A stretch of 64,000 bases of DNA, from the NCBI GenBank assembly GCA_022793065.1, contig JAAWCE010000054.1:1-64000 (forward strand). The letters are read 5' to 3'. How positions within the stretch are numbered: position 1 is the first letter of the stretch; each line of letters opens with the position of its first letter. A program made the translations under genes and the position numbers. Under the pieces are notes generated by a model. That model was not told the DNA's origin. It saw only the letters and a program-made list of their open reading frames with translations, and ran no database searches. Below, one piece after another: positions 25,838-34,156 of this stretch. The stretch is from Lachnospiraceae bacterium (lineage in GTDB: Bacteria > Bacillota > Clostridia > Lachnospirales > Lachnospiraceae).

Positions 25838-26716
25838 TCAAATAAGGGGGGTTCCTGTCAAAAGTTCATAACCTTGCAAATATTTGTCGATGGTCTTGCG
25901 GACAATTTCATCCGGAAGAGTCCAATTATGGTCAGGATTTGCTTTCAGCCAATCCCTGGCAAACTGCTTGTCAAAGGAAGGCTGTGCATGTCCGGGTTCA
26001 TAACCTTCTGCAGGCCAGAAACGGGAACTGTCGGGAGTGAGGATTTCGTCGGCTAATACGATATTGCCCTCATCGTCCAGGCCGAATTCAAATTTTGTGT
26101 CTGCAATAATAATGCCGCGGCCCAGAGCGTATTCTGCACATTTTTTATACAGCGCAATGGAATAGTCCCGAAGTTTACCGGCATATTCGGCGCCTTTTCC
26201 GGGGAATCGTGCCTCCAGATACTCCACGCTTTGCTCAAAAGAGATATTCTCGTCATGGTCGCCAATTTCAGCTTTGGTAGAAGGGGTATAGATGGGGTCA
26301 GGCAGTTGATCGGATTCCTGCAGACCTTCGGGAAGTTTGATTCCGCAGACAGTACCATCTTTTTGATAGCTTGCCCAACCGCTTCCGGTAATATAGCCCC
26401 GAACAATACATTCCACTGGCAGAATTTGCAGCTTTCGGCACAGCATACTGTTCCCATCGAATTTTTCCTGGCGGAAGAATTCAGGCATGTCCTTTACATC
26501 TACGGAAATCATGTGGTTTGGCAGTATGTCTTTCGTCATATTGAACCAAAATTGGGATAATTGGGTTAATACGGTTCCTTTTTTGTCTACCTTGTTGTTC
26601 AGAATGACGTCGAAGCAACTAATTCGATCTGTTGCTACCATTATCAAGGTATCTCCATTGTCGTAAATTTCACGTACCTTGCCTTCTTTGACAGGTTTTA
26701 ACTCTTGAGTACTCAT
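25838..26716 (-). CDS. purC: SAICAR synthase
   Basis: Phosphoribosylaminoimidazole-succinocarboxamide synthase joins CAIR and aspartate with ATP. The protein has 292 residues, the longer form rather than the roughly 235-residue Bacillus form. Motifs are intact: KEGKVREIYDNGD at the N-terminus, DRISCFDVILNN near residue 31, the active-site stretch ECIVRGYITGSGWASY near 103, and IIADTKFEFGLD near 203. AAAGGAGA precedes the ATG. It is monocistronic, with a TATAAT at 26765-26770 on the minus strand. Confidence 0.97.
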   Translation of the reverse strand: MSTQELKPVKEGKVREIYDNGDTLIMVATDRISCFDVILNNKVDKKGTVLTQLSQFWFNMTKDILPNHMISVDVKDMPEFFRQEKFDGNSMLCRKLQILPVECIVRGYITGSGWASYQKDGTVCGIKLPEGLQESDQLPDPIYTPSTKAEIGDHDENISFEQSVEYLEARFPGKGAEYAGKLRDYSIALYKKCAEYALGRGIIIADTKFEFGLDDEGNIVLADEILTPDSSRFWPAEGYEPGHAQPSFDKQFARDWLKANPDHNWTLPDEIVRKTIDKYLQGYELLTGTPLI

Positions 26717-26860
26717 ATTGTCTCCTTTTGCTTGATTGGTATTATATTATTATTTTGTGTGCCAATTATATTATATAAGTGTATTGCATAAGAGTAAAAA
26801 AATCAAGTAAATTTGCACGAGAAGTTTATGTAACAGTTCGGCGTCCAGGTGTAATTTGCT

Positions 26861-26890
26861 TTGACAAATAGGATAATCTGATGGTATAAT
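26861..26890 (+). promoter_or_regulatory. Strong promoter upstream of the hemerythrin fusion gene
   Basis: Consensus TTGACA and consensus TATAAT with an 18-base spacer: the best promoter match in the window. The implied leader is about 245 bases. Confidence 0.85.
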
Positions 26891-26917
26891 GTTGACACAG
26901 AGAAGCATTGTGTCAAC
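26891..26917 (+). promoter_or_regulatory. Inverted repeat at the transcription start, probable operator
   Basis: GTTGACACA, nine bases, TGTGTCAAC: perfect 9-bp arms directly after the -10 element. It could be a repressor operator or a 5'-end RNA hairpin. It resembles no operator I can name. Confidence 0.65.
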
Positions 26918-26938
26918 TGTTGATTCCATATGCGCTTA

Positions 26939-26963
26939 AAGAGGGGTGTTTACACACCCTCTT
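26939..26963 (+). other. Leader hairpin
   Basis: AAGAGGGGTGT-TTAC-ACACCCTCTT with one bulged G. No U-tract follows, so termination is doubtful; together with the preceding repeat it could define a short RNA. Confidence 0.45.
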
Positions 26964-27143
26964 GTGCATGAAATTAGTATGATGAGAGTGTATATTTGAC
27001 ATTTTTTTTATGAGAGAATGAGAAGGCGTTTTTGGCTTGACTGTCTGTGTTGGAGGGCATTAAAAACGGCGTTGTGATATAGATTATATCGTAATATATT
27101 TTTTGATAATTCATTGTGTGTGTTGAAGGAGGAATTATTGGAG

Positions 27144-28493
27144 ATGGGTAATCAGTTGGTATGGCAGGATAGGTTTAATATCGGGGTAGAATTTATTGAC
27201 AGAGAACACAAGAAGTTATTCAGTATTATGAATAAATTGTTTTCTTCTGATGCAAATGATGAGAATAGTCAATGGGTTTTTCAGGAAGGGATTAAGTATT
27301 TTAAACGGCATGCCATGAAGCATTTTGCAGAGGAAGAAGTTTATATGGCGTCAATTGGTTATATTGGGTTTGAAACCCATAGGCGTTTGCATGATAATTT
27401 TCGGCTTAAGACATTGCCGGCATTGGAAAAGGAATTGGAGCGAACCAATTATTCCCAGGAGGCGGTGGACCATTTTATGGGGGTTTGTGCCGGCTGGCTG
27501 ATTGGGCATACACTGACAGAAGACCGTGCAATTACGGGAAAAGTTACAAGTAATTGGATTGGACTGCTGCCGGAGGAAGAGCAGGCGGCAATGAGGGAAG
27601 TCATCAAACAGCTTTTGAATGATTTGTTCGGGCTAAAGGCCAAGGTGATCAGCAGCAATTATGGCGGGGAAAAGTTTGGCAAGGGAATTTACTATCGTTT
27701 GGCTTATGTGACCCAAGAGGGAGATACGTGGGAAACCATTTTGGTTTTTGAAGAAAAGCTGCTGCTGAATACCATGGGACAGATTATAGGAACCGTTGCG
27801 GAAGAAGTGGATACCATGGTGATGAATGCTACCAGATATACGGCGCAGCAGTTTTTAAATCGTATCAGCGAGCATTTTCCTTCTGCTGCGATGTATGAAT
27901 TGCGGGAAGAAAATCTCCTTACATATGAGCAGTTTAACGCTACGTTTGCAAGAGAGCATGTTCAGTGCAGCTTGCTTTTTGACACAGGGGAAGGATATTT
28001 TGCATACTGTATCATTGCCCCGCATCTGCTTCAGAACGGACTGGGGACTTCCATAACGGCGGAAAATGCTATGGCGGAGATTAAGGAATATCTTAAGAAA
28101 AATGAGGAAGTCAAGAAAAAGAAGATACTTTTGGTGGATGATTCTGATGTGGTGCGTCACGCCATCAAAGGGTTGCTGGAGGAGGATTATCAGGTGTCAA
28201 TGGCGAACTCAGGACTTTCAGCGTTCAGAGGTATTACCCTGGATCGGCCGGATCTGGTTTTGCTGGACTATGAAATGCCGGTTTGCGATGGCAGGCAGGT
28301 ATTGGAAATGATTCGCTCCGAGAAAGAAATGGCGGATATTCCAGTGATTTTCCTTACGGGAAGGGTGGATAGACAAAGTGTTGAAAAGGTAAAGGCTTTA
28401 AAACCGGATGGATATCTTGTCAAATCGCTGAATCCGGCGGAAATTAAGAAAAATATTGACGTATTTTTTGAGAGACAAAATGTGCAGGCGTAA
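27144..28493 (+). CDS. Hemerythrin / CheX-like / response-regulator receiver fusion
   Basis: The protein has 449 residues from the ATG at 27144. Residues 1-130 are a bacteriohemerythrin domain that binds a di-iron, oxygen-carrying centre: EHKKLF, HAMKHFAEEEVYM, HRRLH and HTLTEDR hold the His and carboxylate ligands. Residues about 150-315 look like a CheX/CheC-type domain (TMGQIIGTVAEEVDTMVMNA). Residues about 325-445 are a receiver domain: the acidic pair in LLVDDSD, phospho-acceptor Asp in LLDYEMP, Thr in FLTG and Lys in LVKS. No output domain is present. It likely couples oxygen sensing to a phosphorelay. AAGGAGG lies 11 bases upstream of the ATG; a TTG at 27138 is an alternative start. 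Confidence 0.82.
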   Translation: MGNQLVWQDRFNIGVEFIDREHKKLFSIMNKLFSSDANDENSQWVFQEGIKYFKRHAMKHFAEEEVYMASIGYIGFETHRRLHDNFRLKTLPALEKELERTNYSQEAVDHFMGVCAGWLIGHTLTEDRAITGKVTSNWIGLLPEEEQAAMREVIKQLLNDLFGLKAKVISSNYGGEKFGKGIYYRLAYVTQEGDTWETILVFEEKLLLNTMGQIIGTVAEEVDTMVMNATRYTAQQFLNRISEHFPSAAMYELREENLLTYEQFNATFAREHVQCSLLFDTGEGYFAYCIIAPHLLQNGLGTSITAENAMAEIKEYLKKNEEVKKKKILLVDDSDVVRHAIKGLLEEDYQVSMANSGLSAFRGITLDRPDLVLLDYEMPVCDGRQVLEMIRSEKEMADIPVIFLTGRVDRQSVEKVKALKPDGYLVKSLNPAEIKKNIDVFFERQNVQA

Positions 28494-28505
28494 GAAGCTT
28501 TGTAG

Positions 28506-28544
28506 GACAATTTATTTTCCTGGCGGAAAATAAATTGTCTTTTT
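28506..28544 (+). terminator. Intrinsic terminator of the hemerythrin fusion gene
   Basis: A perfect 15-bp stem (GACAATTTATTTTCC with GGAAAATAAATTGTC), a TGGC loop and TTTTT. Confidence 0.95.
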
Positions 28545-28585
28545 GTATTTTAACCATACTTTTGTGTATTTGGGGAGACAATCTA

Positions 28586-28613
28586 TTGCCAGATGACTGT
28601 GGATGGATATAAT
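28586..28613 (+). promoter_or_regulatory. Promoter of the LytTR/ABC operon
   Basis: TTGCCA, a 16-base spacer and TATAAT, about 80 bases upstream of the LytTR start codon. Confidence 0.65.
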
Positions 28614-28693
28614 AAGCTTAAGATGATAGAAAATTACATTTGCTTTCTACGTTTCAAGGGGGAGTTTGTGCAGAAATTGAGAAGGGTAAAAAT

Positions 28694-29179
28694 ATGAAAA
28701 TTACATTGCGGAAAGTGAAGCCGGGGGAGGAAGAAATCATTGTCAGATATCATGAAATGACGCCAGAAATCTCCGATTTTATCAGGTTAGCTTCCAGAAG
28801 CGGCAACAGAATGGAAGGGATGAAGGATGAGACGAAACAGGTATATTATTTTGCGCCGGAGGATGTATATTACTTTGAAAGTGTGGATGGAATGTTATAT
28901 GCCTGTCTGGAAAAAGAAGTATATCGTTTGAGAGATAAGCTGGAGGACATTATTTATCAATATGAAGAATATGGATTTGTAAGATGTACAAGAACTATGG
29001 CGTTGAATCTGTATCGGGTGGAGTGGTTAAAGAGTCAGCCGGAAGGACGGATTCTGGCGGCGCTGCAAAATGGGGAAAAGGTTATAATTTCAAGAAAATA
29101 TGCGGAGACGCTGCGGCGCAGGCTGAAAGAGGGTAACAGGAAATCTGGAGGGAACGATGAAAAAAGAACAGAAACATGA
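28694..29179 (+). CDS. LytTR family DNA-binding regulator
   Basis: The protein has 161 residues from the ATG at 28694, with GAGAAGGG upstream; a longer frame to 28640 is rejected. The N-terminal 50 residues are a short unassigned segment. Residues about 55-150 are a LytTR domain: VYYFAPEDVYYFESVDGMLYA, then RCTRTMALNLYRV and VIISRKYAETLRRRL at the end. No receiver domain is fused. It overlaps the following membrane-protein gene by 23 bases. The LytTR plus small membrane protein pair is a common one-component system in Firmicutes that regulates itself and adjacent transport genes. Confidence 0.9.
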   Translation: MKITLRKVKPGEEEIIVRYHEMTPEISDFIRLASRSGNRMEGMKDETKQVYYFAPEDVYYFESVDGMLYACLEKEVYRLRDKLEDIIYQYEEYGFVRCTRTMALNLYRVEWLKSQPEGRILAALQNGEKVIISRKYAETLRRRLKEGNRKSGGNDEKRTET

Positions 29180-29696
29180 GGAGTCTGAACAAGTGCTGGG
29201 GCGAAAGGAAAGAGAATTGAAGCATGGGCAGAAATGGTGGAATAGTGAAAAATTCAGATATTATCTGAGCATGGAAATAGGGATTGAATATAAGGCTTGT
29301 CTGTATTTCTTTACAATTCTCTTTTTTTATGCCATGTATTTGCTGTGTCAAGGGATTTATTTGGCAAGTTTGCTTCATATGTTGGAAATGATTTTGGCTA
29401 CTTATGGGATGGGATATTTTCAGGTCTTGTGTTTGAATAATTTTGATGAGGCGGAGAACTTATCGTTAAAGCAAGCGGTATCCATATTGGTGTGCGCTGC
29501 AATATATGTGGGAATCAGCTATTGGAGGAAATGGTTTGACAGAAATATAATAGCAACAATTGTGTTTGCTTTCTATTGTATTTTGTTATATGTGAGTGCG
29601 TTTCTGGCCAATAAGGTGAAACGAAGAATCGATACGAAACAATTAAATGTAATGCTGCAGGAATATCAGCGGGGAGGCAAACATGAATGCGATTGA
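29157..29696 (+). CDS. Membrane protein partner of the LytTR regulator (DUF3021-like)
   Basis: The protein has 179 residues: a charged N-terminus of about 40, then four transmembrane segments (about 47-68, 73-90, 103-123 and 130-152) and a basic C-terminal tail. Size, topology and position fit the DUF3021 proteins that accompany stand-alone LytTR regulators and restrain them at the membrane; similarity to DUF3021 is inferred from context more than from motifs. It overlaps the LytTR gene upstream and the ABC ATPase downstream, so all four genes are probably co-translated. Confidence 0.65.
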   Translation: MKKEQKHEESEQVLGRKERELKHGQKWWNSEKFRYYLSMEIGIEYKACLYFFTILFFYAMYLLCQGIYLASLLHMLEMILATYGMGYFQVLCLNNFDEAENLSLKQAVSILVCAAIYVGISYWRKWFDRNIIATIVFAFYCILLYVSAFLANKVKRRIDTKQLNVMLQEYQRGGKHECD

Positions 29697-30558
29697 AATG
29701 AAAAATCTGACAAAAACATATGGCAAAAACAGAGGGATACACGATATTACAATGTCGGTGGAGGAAGGGGATATTTTTGGATATCTGGGGCCTAACGGCG
29801 CCGGAAAGTCCACATCTATCAGATGTCTGTTGGGTATGATTACAGCTTCCTGCGGCCAGGCATATATGCTGGGGACAAAAGTGGGCAGAGGACAAATGGC
29901 GGAGATCTTAAAAAGGGTGGGGTATATGCCTTCGGAGGCGTATTTTTATCCTTCCATGAAAGCGGGAGAGGTGATTCGTTATGGGGCTGCATTGAGAGGT
30001 ATGGATTGCAGGGAAGAGGAAGAGCGGATTTGCAGAATATTGGAGGTTGACCGCAATAAGAAGATTCGGGAGTTGTCGCTGGGAAATCGTAAAAAGGTCA
30101 GTATTGTCTGCGCTTTGCAGCATAAGCCGGATTTGGTCATATTGGACGAGCCAACTTCCGGCCTGGACCCTTTAATGCAGGAGGCATTTTTTGACTTGCT
30201 GATGGAACGCAACCGGGAGGGAATGACTTGCTTTCTTTCTTCCCATGTGCTGCCGGAGGTGAAAAAATATTGCAGGCATGTGGGTATTTTGCGGGAGGGA
30301 GAATTGGTAAAGGTGGATACCGTAGAAAATCTGACAAGGACGAAACTGCAGGCATTGCGTAAAATTAAAATATATGGAACGACCCGGATACCTGAGTTGG
30401 AGGGCGTTTCTCAGGTTGTGCGTTGGGAGGATGGAATCGGCTTTTCTTATCAGGGAGAAATGAAAATCTTGCTTAGGGCGTTGCAGGGATTGGAAGTAAA
30501 AGATTTGTTGATTTCGGAGCCTTCTCTGGAAGAAGTGTTTATTCATTTTTACGGATAA
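29683..30558 (+). CDS. ABC transporter ATP-binding protein (BcrA-like)
   Basis: The 291-residue ATPase has Walker A GPNGAGKST near residue 37, signature LSLGNRKKVSIVCAL near 131, Walker B LVILDEPTSGLDP, and a switch histidine in SSHVL. A C-terminal extension of about 80 residues follows, as in antibiotic-resistance exporters of the BcrA/CcmA type. It pairs with the downstream permease. The last residues include EPSLEEVFIHFYG, the usual ending of this subfamily. GGGAGG precedes the ATG. The substrate is unknown. Confidence 0.93.
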   Translation: MNAIEMKNLTKTYGKNRGIHDITMSVEEGDIFGYLGPNGAGKSTSIRCLLGMITASCGQAYMLGTKVGRGQMAEILKRVGYMPSEAYFYPSMKAGEVIRYGAALRGMDCREEEERICRILEVDRNKKIRELSLGNRKKVSIVCALQHKPDLVILDEPTSGLDPLMQEAFFDLLMERNREGMTCFLSSHVLPEVKKYCRHVGILREGELVKVDTVENLTRTKLQALRKIKIYGTTRIPELEGVSQVVRWEDGIGFSYQGEMKILLRALQGLEVKDLLISEPSLEEVFIHFYG

Positions 30559-30609
30559 GTTATGAAAGAAATCAGTACGAAGCGGATTGTCAGCAGAAAG
30601 GGGCGGGAT

Positions 30610-31401
30610 ATGAGTTTGTTTTGGCAGGAATATAAAATGAATGTTAAATCAATGGTAATTTGGGCATTGTGTGTGGGAGGGATATGTGTGGGCTGTCTTT
30701 TGCTATATGGCAGCCTGGAAGACTCGGTCAGTGAAATGGCCGATGTGTTTGCCAATATGGGAGCCTTTTCGGAAGCATTGGGAATGGACAAAGTTAATAT
30801 TGGTACTTTGGAGGGGTATTATGCCGTAGAGATATCCATTTTATTTTCACTGGGAGGGGCCGTATATAGTGCAATGTTAGGCGCAGGGCTGGTGGCAAAG
30901 GAAGAAGAGGGAAAAACCTATGAATTTCTGAACGCGCTTCCTTTGAGCAGAGGAAAAATTCTTGCGGAAAAATTCGGTGCGTTTGTGGGATTGTCATTTA
31001 CTTTTCACGGAATCTGCGTCTGTTTGGTTCTGTTGGGGTTTGCATGGATGGGGAGTATGCCCCATATGGAAAGTTTTGCAAAATATCATGGAGCGGCTTT
31101 TTTCATGTGTCTGGAAATAGGGACGGTCTGTTTTCTGCTTTCGGTAATATGCCGGAAAAGACCCATAAGCGCGGCGGTGGGCATTGCAATGTTTCTGTAT
31201 ATGATGGATATTTGCAGTAAAGTGGTTCCGGCATTGGACAAGTTAAAGTATTTTACACCGTTTTCGTACAGCAATGCCGCAGATATTTTTTCAGGCGGGA
31301 ATACGGATGTGTGGCTCCGTGAAATTGGCGTGGGTGCGGCTGTGTTTGGAATAGCCCTTTGTGCATCGTTTGTAGTATATCAGAAGAAGGATTTGATGTA
31401 A
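30610..31401 (+). CDS. ABC-2 type transporter permease
   Basis: The protein has 263 residues from the ATG at 30610, preceded by AAGGGGCGGG; a start at 30562 lacks a ribosome binding site. It has six hydrophobic segments, the first directly after the amphipathic LFWQEYKMNVKSM start that is typical of ABC-2 permeases. The motif KEEEGKTYEFLNALPLSRGKILAEKF is the cytoplasmic coupling region between segments 2 and 3. It forms an exporter with the ATPase upstream and is the last gene of the LytTR-controlled unit. Confidence 0.87.
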   Translation: MSLFWQEYKMNVKSMVIWALCVGGICVGCLLLYGSLEDSVSEMADVFANMGAFSEALGMDKVNIGTLEGYYAVEISILFSLGGAVYSAMLGAGLVAKEEEGKTYEFLNALPLSRGKILAEKFGAFVGLSFTFHGICVCLVLLGFAWMGSMPHMESFAKYHGAAFFMCLEIGTVCFLLSVICRKRPISAAVGIAMFLYMMDICSKVVPALDKLKYFTPFSYSNAADIFSGGNTDVWLREIGVGAAVFGIALCASFVVYQKKDLM

Positions 31402-31528
31402 TGTGGTATTGCAGGGCATAGTTGTTAATAGCATCAGGAAACCTCGGTATGTGAATTATAAGTAATAAGCAGAAGAAAGAGATATGAAATGAAAGCATAG
31501 CATGGAGGCCGGAAAGGGTGAAAAAGAT

Positions 31529-33895
31529 ATGGGAATAAAAGAAATGGTTTGGAATAAGTTGAATCAACTTTCTTCTATTGTACTGGTATCAGTGATGTTA
31601 ATAGCATCTTTGACAGCTTGCGGAAATGACTCGAATGTGGTAAATGGAAACGGTGCAAATAATGTGGATGGCGCTGTGGAAGCAGGAGGCGCAGCGGCGG
31701 GCAGTACAGGAAGCGGGAATGGATCTGACAGTAATGGCAGCGGAGAAATGGGAAGCGAAAATGGCGGTGTCATAGGGGAGCAGGGGACAGGAAGCAGTAA
31801 TTCCGGCAGCGTATTGGATCAGGATATTGCGTCCGACAATGGCATGGGCGGAGCGGAAGCGGGAAACAATGATGGGCAAAGTCAACAGGCGGAGGCAGCG
31901 TGGGCAAATGCAGAAGCAGTCAATGTGCTGGCCGTGGAAGAATTGTTTACGGAAAGGGATTTGGAAGGGGCGTATGGGGCTGGGGATGCTGTAAGGATTA
32001 CCCTGGAGGATGGAAAAGCAAGAAGTGATTCCAATGCGGTAGAGATATGGGAAAACAGGATTACCATTACAAAGGAAGGTACATATGTTTTTTCGGGAAA
32101 TTTGCAGGAGGGTATGATTGAAATTGCTGCAGGAGATGGGGATAAAGTTCAACTGGTACTTGATAATGCCTCCATTTCCAATAGTACAAATGGGGCGCTT
32201 TATGTGAAAAACGCAGACAAAGTTTTTGTCACGTTGGCGGAAGGAACCGTTAATTCTTTGAAAAACACAGGAAGCTATGAGGATTCGGAGGACAGTAAGG
32301 TAGATGGTGTTATTTTCTCTAAAACGGATCTTACCATAAATGGCATGGGAAGCCTTGAAATTACGGCGGAGGAAGGGCATGGAATTGTATCCAAGGACGA
32401 TTTGAAAATTACAGGCGGAAATTTATCTGTGAAAGCTGCCGGACATGGACTTTCCGGTAAGGACAGTGTACGTATTGCAAATGGCGCTATTTCCATAGTT
32501 TCCGGCAAAGACGGCATTCATTCCGAACATGATACCAATGAGGAAAAGGGATATGTCTATATTAAGGACGGCGAATTTACAATGGATGCCGGTGGAGACG
32601 GTATCAGCGCCAGCGGATGCTTACAGATTGACGGGGGAAGTTTTGCGATTACGTCAGGGGGCGGCAGCGCCAACAAAACGGCTGCAAAGGATGAAAATGG
32701 CCATGCCGTAAGCACAAAAGGAATCAAAGCATCAGGCCCATTGGTGGTCAATGGGGGGCAATTTATAATTGACGCTCAGGATGATGGGATACATTCCAAT
32801 GGAAATCTTACCATAAACGGCGGCGAATATCAGGTTGCCACTGGAGATGATGGATTTCATGGGGATGAAAAGGTGCAAATCGCAGGAGGCTCCATTGCTA
32901 TTTCCCAAAGTTATGAGGGCATTGAAGGAAGGGATGTGGTGATTTCAGGTGGGAATATCAGCTTGTATGCTTCCGATGATGGGTTAAATGCGGCGGGAGG
33001 AAATGATAACAGCGGATTTGGAGGGGCCTTTGGCAGAGATAGTTTTGGAGATGGGGGCAATGCGTCCCTATTGATTTCCGGCGGTATACTTTACATTCAT
33101 GCAGATGGGGACGGAATCGATTCTAATGGTGATTTGACAGTGACCGGAGGGGAAGTCTATATATCCGGTCCGGAAGATAATGCCAATGGAGCGCTGGATT
33201 ATGACGGCGTGGGGGAAATTACAGGTGGAGTTGTGGTGGCGTTGGGAAGTTCAGGAATGGCGATGAATTTTGGCGATACTTCCACCCAGGGGGCTATCTT
33301 GATCAACACGGCCGATGAGAAAGCCGGTGCGAAAATCATTGTAAAAGACCAAAATGGAGAAGAGATCATAACTTATACGGCAGAAAAAGCATTTCAATCC
33401 GTCATGGTCAGCAGCCCTGAATTGGTATTGGGAGGAACTTATACCATTTTGGCAGGAAATTCCAAACAATCCGTGACTTTGAAAAGTTTGATTTATGGCA
33501 GCGGTATGGAGAGAGTTAGACCTGGAATGGGCGGAGGACACGTGGGCAGAGGGGATAGGGGAGACACTCCCAGGGTTCCGGGGGATATGGAAGCCATACC
33601 GGATGTTCCGGATGCGATGGAAGATTTGCCCGACGTATCAGGAAGTAAGAGTGGAATGTCTGATATGCCCGATTCCTGGGGGGATCAGAGCAATATGTCC
33701 GGTATGCCTGATTCCTTTGGAAATAGAGGCGAATTGCCCGATGGGCCGGGAGAGATGGGAGCCTTGCCTGAGTTTCCGGAAAATATGGGAGATTTATCCA
33801 ACGGGCCGGGAGAGATAGAAGAAGTGCCAAGTATACCGGGAGGATTGGATAAAATACCCGAAATTACGGATGGAAAGGGAAATAGAGGTTTATAA
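31529..33895 (+). CDS. Large lipoprotein with Cthe_2159-type carbohydrate-binding domain
   Basis: The protein has 788 residues from the ATG at 31529 (GGAAAGGG upstream). A lipobox (SLTAC) near residue 31 marks a lipoprotein. A Gly/Ser/Asn-rich linker runs to about residue 125. Residues about 145-620 are a long right-handed beta-helix made of repeated turns such as LTINGGEY, DGIHSNG and DDGFHGDE, typical of Cthe_2159 (formerly DUF4353) proteins, which bind acidic polysaccharide and calcium. The C-terminal 120 residues are a low-complexity tail rich in Met, Pro, Gly and Asp with imperfect repeats (MPDSWGD, MPDSFGN, LPDGPGEMG). It would sit on the outer face of the membrane and bind wall or plant polysaccharide. 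Confidence 0.85.
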   Translation: MGIKEMVWNKLNQLSSIVLVSVMLIASLTACGNDSNVVNGNGANNVDGAVEAGGAAAGSTGSGNGSDSNGSGEMGSENGGVIGEQGTGSSNSGSVLDQDIASDNGMGGAEAGNNDGQSQQAEAAWANAEAVNVLAVEELFTERDLEGAYGAGDAVRITLEDGKARSDSNAVEIWENRITITKEGTYVFSGNLQEGMIEIAAGDGDKVQLVLDNASISNSTNGALYVKNADKVFVTLAEGTVNSLKNTGSYEDSEDSKVDGVIFSKTDLTINGMGSLEITAEEGHGIVSKDDLKITGGNLSVKAAGHGLSGKDSVRIANGAISIVSGKDGIHSEHDTNEEKGYVYIKDGEFTMDAGGDGISASGCLQIDGGSFAITSGGGSANKTAAKDENGHAVSTKGIKASGPLVVNGGQFIIDAQDDGIHSNGNLTINGGEYQVATGDDGFHGDEKVQIAGGSIAISQSYEGIEGRDVVISGGNISLYASDDGLNAAGGNDNSGFGGAFGRDSFGDGGNASLLISGGILYIHADGDGIDSNGDLTVTGGEVYISGPEDNANGALDYDGVGEITGGVVVALGSSGMAMNFGDTSTQGAILINTADEKAGAKIIVKDQNGEEIITYTAEKAFQSVMVSSPELVLGGTYTILAGNSKQSVTLKSLIYGSGMERVRPGMGGGHVGRGDRGDTPRVPGDMEAIPDVPDAMEDLPDVSGSKSGMSDMPDSWGDQSNMSGMPDSFGNRGELPDGPGEMGALPEFPENMGDLSNGPGEIEEVPSIPGGLDKIPEITDGKGNRGL

Positions 33896-33998
33896 TATGG
33901 ATTTGGTCAGGGCTAATGTATGATGCAGGAGTGATATAAGGGCAGAATATAGAATTGATTATTAAGTATACCTTATAAAACTCATAAATTATATTGAT

Positions 33999-34027
33999 TT
34001 TACTTATAAAACAAAATGTGTTATACT
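33999..34027 (+). promoter_or_regulatory. purA: Candidate purA promoter
   Basis: TTTACT, a 17-base spacer and TATACT. A direct repeat of TTATAAAAC flanks the -35 region. No riboswitch core is seen in the 120-base leader. Confidence 0.45.
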
Positions 34028-34156
34028 ATATCTGAACATAAGAGCTGCCTGGAAATTTCAATAGAATATGGGATGGCGTTGGGAAGAAATTGGAGGAAAG
34101 CCACGGAAGCGTAAAATGAGAAAGTTGTTGTCGGGCGGCAGAAAATGGAGGAAGAT

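Larger units (their letters stand above)
26717..27143. other. Divergent regulatory region between purC and the hemerythrin fusion gene
   Basis: About 427 bases without a gene. It carries the purC promoter (minus strand, -10 at 26765-26770), a strong plus-strand promoter (26861-26890), a perfect inverted repeat at the start site (26891-26917), a second hairpin (26939-26963) and then about 180 AT-rich bases with no clear structure. Confidence 0.7.
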
